30,528 bases of DNA from NCBI GenBank assembly GCA_005223375.1, contig RXOD01004049.1:1-30528 (forward strand), given 5' to 3'. This document shows positions 28,155 through 30,528 of this stretch, in pieces. Each line of letters starts with the position of its first letter. The stretch's first letter is position 1. The notes under the pieces are model-generated. The model saw only the letters and a program-made list of their open reading frames with translations, was not told where the DNA came from and did no database searches. This stretch comes from Amoebophrya sp. AT5.2 (taxonomy: Eukaryota > Sar > Dinophyceae > Syndiniales > Amoebophryaceae). Position numbers and translations under genes: made by a program.

Positions 28155-30528
28155 ATGCTGTTGTACTCCTCTAACCAGGGCGACACGCCCCGATCCGAGG
28201 CGGAGGACATGATGAGTTTTCTCGAATCCCACGCCGCCGGTCTCGGCTCGGCGCAGAAGCGGTTTGCCGATTTCGAGGACGCGGAGGACGGCGAGCACAA
28301 TACTGAAGGCGCGAACGACGTCTCCCCCGCCACGACAATGGCGTCGTTGCCGGGGCAGCAGGCTGGCTCGCCGTCGAAAAATGTTGACGCGAAGGGCCGG
28401 AAGTCGAAGGATCAGAGCCATCGGATGAACAATCCTGGGTCCTCGCCGCCCCGCAGCTACGGCAGCGCGAGTAGCAACGGCACTCCCGCTACCGGGAAGA
28501 AGAAGATGTCCATGTCCTCTCAGATATCGGCCGGTACAGCGGAGCCGCTCTCGCCCAAAAACAGCACTCGGGCGGCGGGTTTGCTCGCCGGGAGCTCCTC
28601 CCCCGACCGCCGGAATCTCCGATCGCAAGCTCCCGATGCCCCTTCTTCCCCGACGGGGGCGGGCTCGCCGGCTGCCTATCCGCTTTCCGGCAACCACTTC
28701 AATTCCCCGGGCAGCGGTGCGGCCGCGGTACTATCGAGTAGAGCGGCCGCTGCGACTGCGAGCCAGCGTGACGATGAGAATCTGAACCAGCACCTCGACA
28801 GCCAGCCGCTGCTGTCCACGCAGGCCCCGCCCACCTCCTCGCCGCCGGTGTCGCCCTCTGGCCGGCGCGTGCGCACCTACGAGGAGATCGAGGTGCTTTC
28901 CCGCGACCCCGAGAAGCTGTACTCCGCGCGGATTTCGCTCCGGCAGGCGATTCGCGCGCTGGTGGTCTCCGAGAAGACGGTCGAGCAGCTGGTGGAGTTC
29001 GTGAAGCTGTGCCAGAAGCTGGACGCCGAGATCCGCACGGCTTGGATCCACTACACGACCGCGGAGGCGCGCGGCGTGCGCGACCCCTCGAAGCAGGAGG
29101 AAAAGCTGCTGCGGAGGTTCTTCTCCGGGCTGCAGGACGGCAGCATGGAGGAGTATCGGCGGATGCGGAATCCCCACCGCGGCGAGACCGCGAACGAGGT
29201 CTTTGTGGGCGGAATCGGCGTCATCGCGGTGCCCGCCGTCGAGGCCTACTTCAAGCGCTTCGGCCCGCTGCGCTACGTCGACGTCAAGCGGGACAAGGGC
29301 TTCGGATTCGTCAAGTTCGAAAACAAAGACATCATGACGGCGGTACTCCATCTACCTGTGTGTAATTTAGTACAAATATCAATGGTCGTCGCTCGGCCAT
29401 TTTTCGATTCTTTGCAAATTCAAATTTATTGCCATTGCCTGATATAAAACCTGTTCGATAAATTTATGACGTCCTGTGGTGTGAAGTGTGGTGGAATGGC
29501 TGAGTAAGGGAGTTGTGATCGACACTTGGTTGGCTTAATCGCGTTGGGTAGGAGGGTTGGCTTCAAAAAAACAAAAAAGTCAAAAAAAGCTCGATTGCCA
29601 TCAGGTACCCTAGTATTGCCCTCATACGTCGATCGCTTGTCCATGTTGTCTTTGTGAGCCATGTGCAGCCATGAACACAAGCTGTCGCATGCAGATTTTC
29701 AGCGCGAAGATCGGGCCCGCCCGTAGTGCTGCGAACCTTACCCCCTAGTTGGGCAAATCAGTCAGTCAATCAATCCTCCAGGTCCTTGCCGTCGAGCAGC
29801 ACATCATCGAGGGCAAGCGCGTGGAGGTGAAGCCCGCCGAGAACCGTGCTCCGCAGAAGGAGATATCCCAGAAGTGGTCGCTGGCGCCGCGGGAGGAGAC
29901 CAAGATCGTCGAGGTCGGGTCTGGAGGCGGGCAGTCCCCCTCTCTTCTGTCCGTGCGCAAGCTGCGCGCGGAGCTGGCGGATGCGGAGGCCGGCGGAGAA
30001 CTCGGCATGCTGCCGCCCCCGGCTTCTTCGTTTCCGCAGGACGGCCGAGGCTTCTCGTCGGGGAAGAAGGGAGGTGCGGGGAAGTACAATCAGCAGGGCG
30101 CTGCAACCACAAATAAGGGGGGGAAGGGGTGGAAACAAGGCGGAAAAGGCTACGGCGGTGCGGCTGCGGGGAAGGGCGGAGATAAGGGACAGCAACATCA
30201 AGGCAAGGAGGACTATTACAGCAAGGAGAAGTACCCGGTCGGCAGCCATTTCGAGCACTTCCACGCCCGGGGAGGCGGAAAAATCGGCGCCAAGGGGCAG
30301 CCCCTCGAGCGGTCGGCGAAGGGCGGGGGCCGGGGCAACGACTACAACTTCGGTGCGTCGGACGACTACACCTACCCGGCCCAGACTGCCAACTACGGGT
30401 CCGGCTCTTCCTACAACAGCAAATCGGGCGGCAAGAAGGGCAGCCGCGGTTCTTCCGGATCCCAGGGCCAGCAGCAAGCGCAAGCAGCCTACGGAGGGGC
30501 GGCCCAACAGCTCCAGCCTACCGCGCAG
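28155..30528 (+). CDS. RRM RNA-binding protein with Gly/Lys/Gln-rich tail (runs off the right edge)
   Basis: Exon 1, 28155-29342 (396 codons), and exon 2, from 29782 to the window end (249 codons, no stop), join in phase. The 439-bp intron starts GTACTC and ends CTCCAG. The first 230 residues are Ser/Pro/Ala-rich and disordered. A helical region (about 245-345) precedes one RRM: RNP2 VFVGGI at 349-354 and RNP1 KGFGFVKF at 381-388. The intron interrupts the RRM after MTA, and exon 2 supplies its last strand (IIEGKRVEVKPAEN). The following tail is rich in Gly, Lys, Gln, Tyr and Ser, typical of RNA-binding proteins that form condensates or assemble on RNA. RNA metabolism is a safe role; the specific process is unknown. 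ATG 28155 is the first Met in frame. The 3' end lies outside the window. Confidence 0.8.
29343..29781 (+). other. Intron within the RRM coding region
   Basis: 439 bp, about four times the length of the other introns here, and AT-rich with several A-runs (29567-29590). Reading through it ends at a stop at 29445-29447 and removes the end of the RRM, whereas splicing restores it. Confidence 0.75.

Noticed and set aside
29343..29447. RRM protein ending at the stop at 29445-29447
   Set aside because: This would delete the last strand of the RRM, which is supplied in phase by the exon at 29782.
1..30528. Dinoflagellate spliced-leader sequence, tRNA or rRNA genes
   Set aside because: No match was found by eye on either strand. 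Absence is not proof, and a covariance-model scan would be needed.

Overview
The window looks like nuclear DNA of a unicellular eukaryote, most likely an alveolate of the dinoflagellate/syndinian kind. This is inferred from short phase-consistent GT-AG introns (34 to about 440 bp), GC-rich coding sequence, Ser/Ala/Gly-rich insertions in conserved proteins, an N-terminally acylatable TPR-RING protein, a CCDC81-type HU-domain protein and extensive minisatellite DNA. The species cannot be named from sequence alone. No rRNA, tRNA, CRISPR or bacterial operon structure was seen.

Layout. 1-596 (minus): 5' part of a secreted or membrane protein gene that runs off the left edge. 597-2790: repeat-rich spacer with two 11-bp minisatellite arrays in opposite orientation and a tandem family of roughly 146-bp units. 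3521-7892 (plus): three-exon gene for a VPS50/syndetin-like tethering subunit. 8123-9433 and 20792-21273: the two halves of one multi-exon gene for a protein with two CCDC81-type HU-like domains, split by a retrotransposon. 22200/22357-23100: DUF192-family protein with a signal-like N-terminus. 23611-26052: TPR plus RING-H2 protein. 28155 to the right edge: RRM protein with a Gly/Lys/Gln-rich tail, one intron, incomplete.

The main object is an 11,358-bp tyrosine-recombinase (DIRS-order) retrotransposon at 9434-20791. It has perfect split direct repeats in the order A1 - genes - B1A2 - B2. A is 129 bp, B is 216 bp, the copies read as identical, and B1 abuts A2 at 20337/20338. Inside, all on the plus strand, are two small unrecognised ORFs, a gag-like gene, a reverse transcriptase/RNase H gene and a tyrosine recombinase with R-H-R-W-Y catalytic residues. 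Two of its genes (ORF2 and gag) contain apparent spliceosomal introns, its genes are separated by 300-450 bp spacers rather than overlapping, and there is no integrase or protease.

Deleting the element in silico gives an eight-exon host gene of 363 codons in which every intron is GT-AG and phase-matched. The element lies 18 bp into a 46-bp exon encoding the end of the second HU domain. Together with the identical repeats, this points to a recent insertion that breaks the gene on this haplotype.
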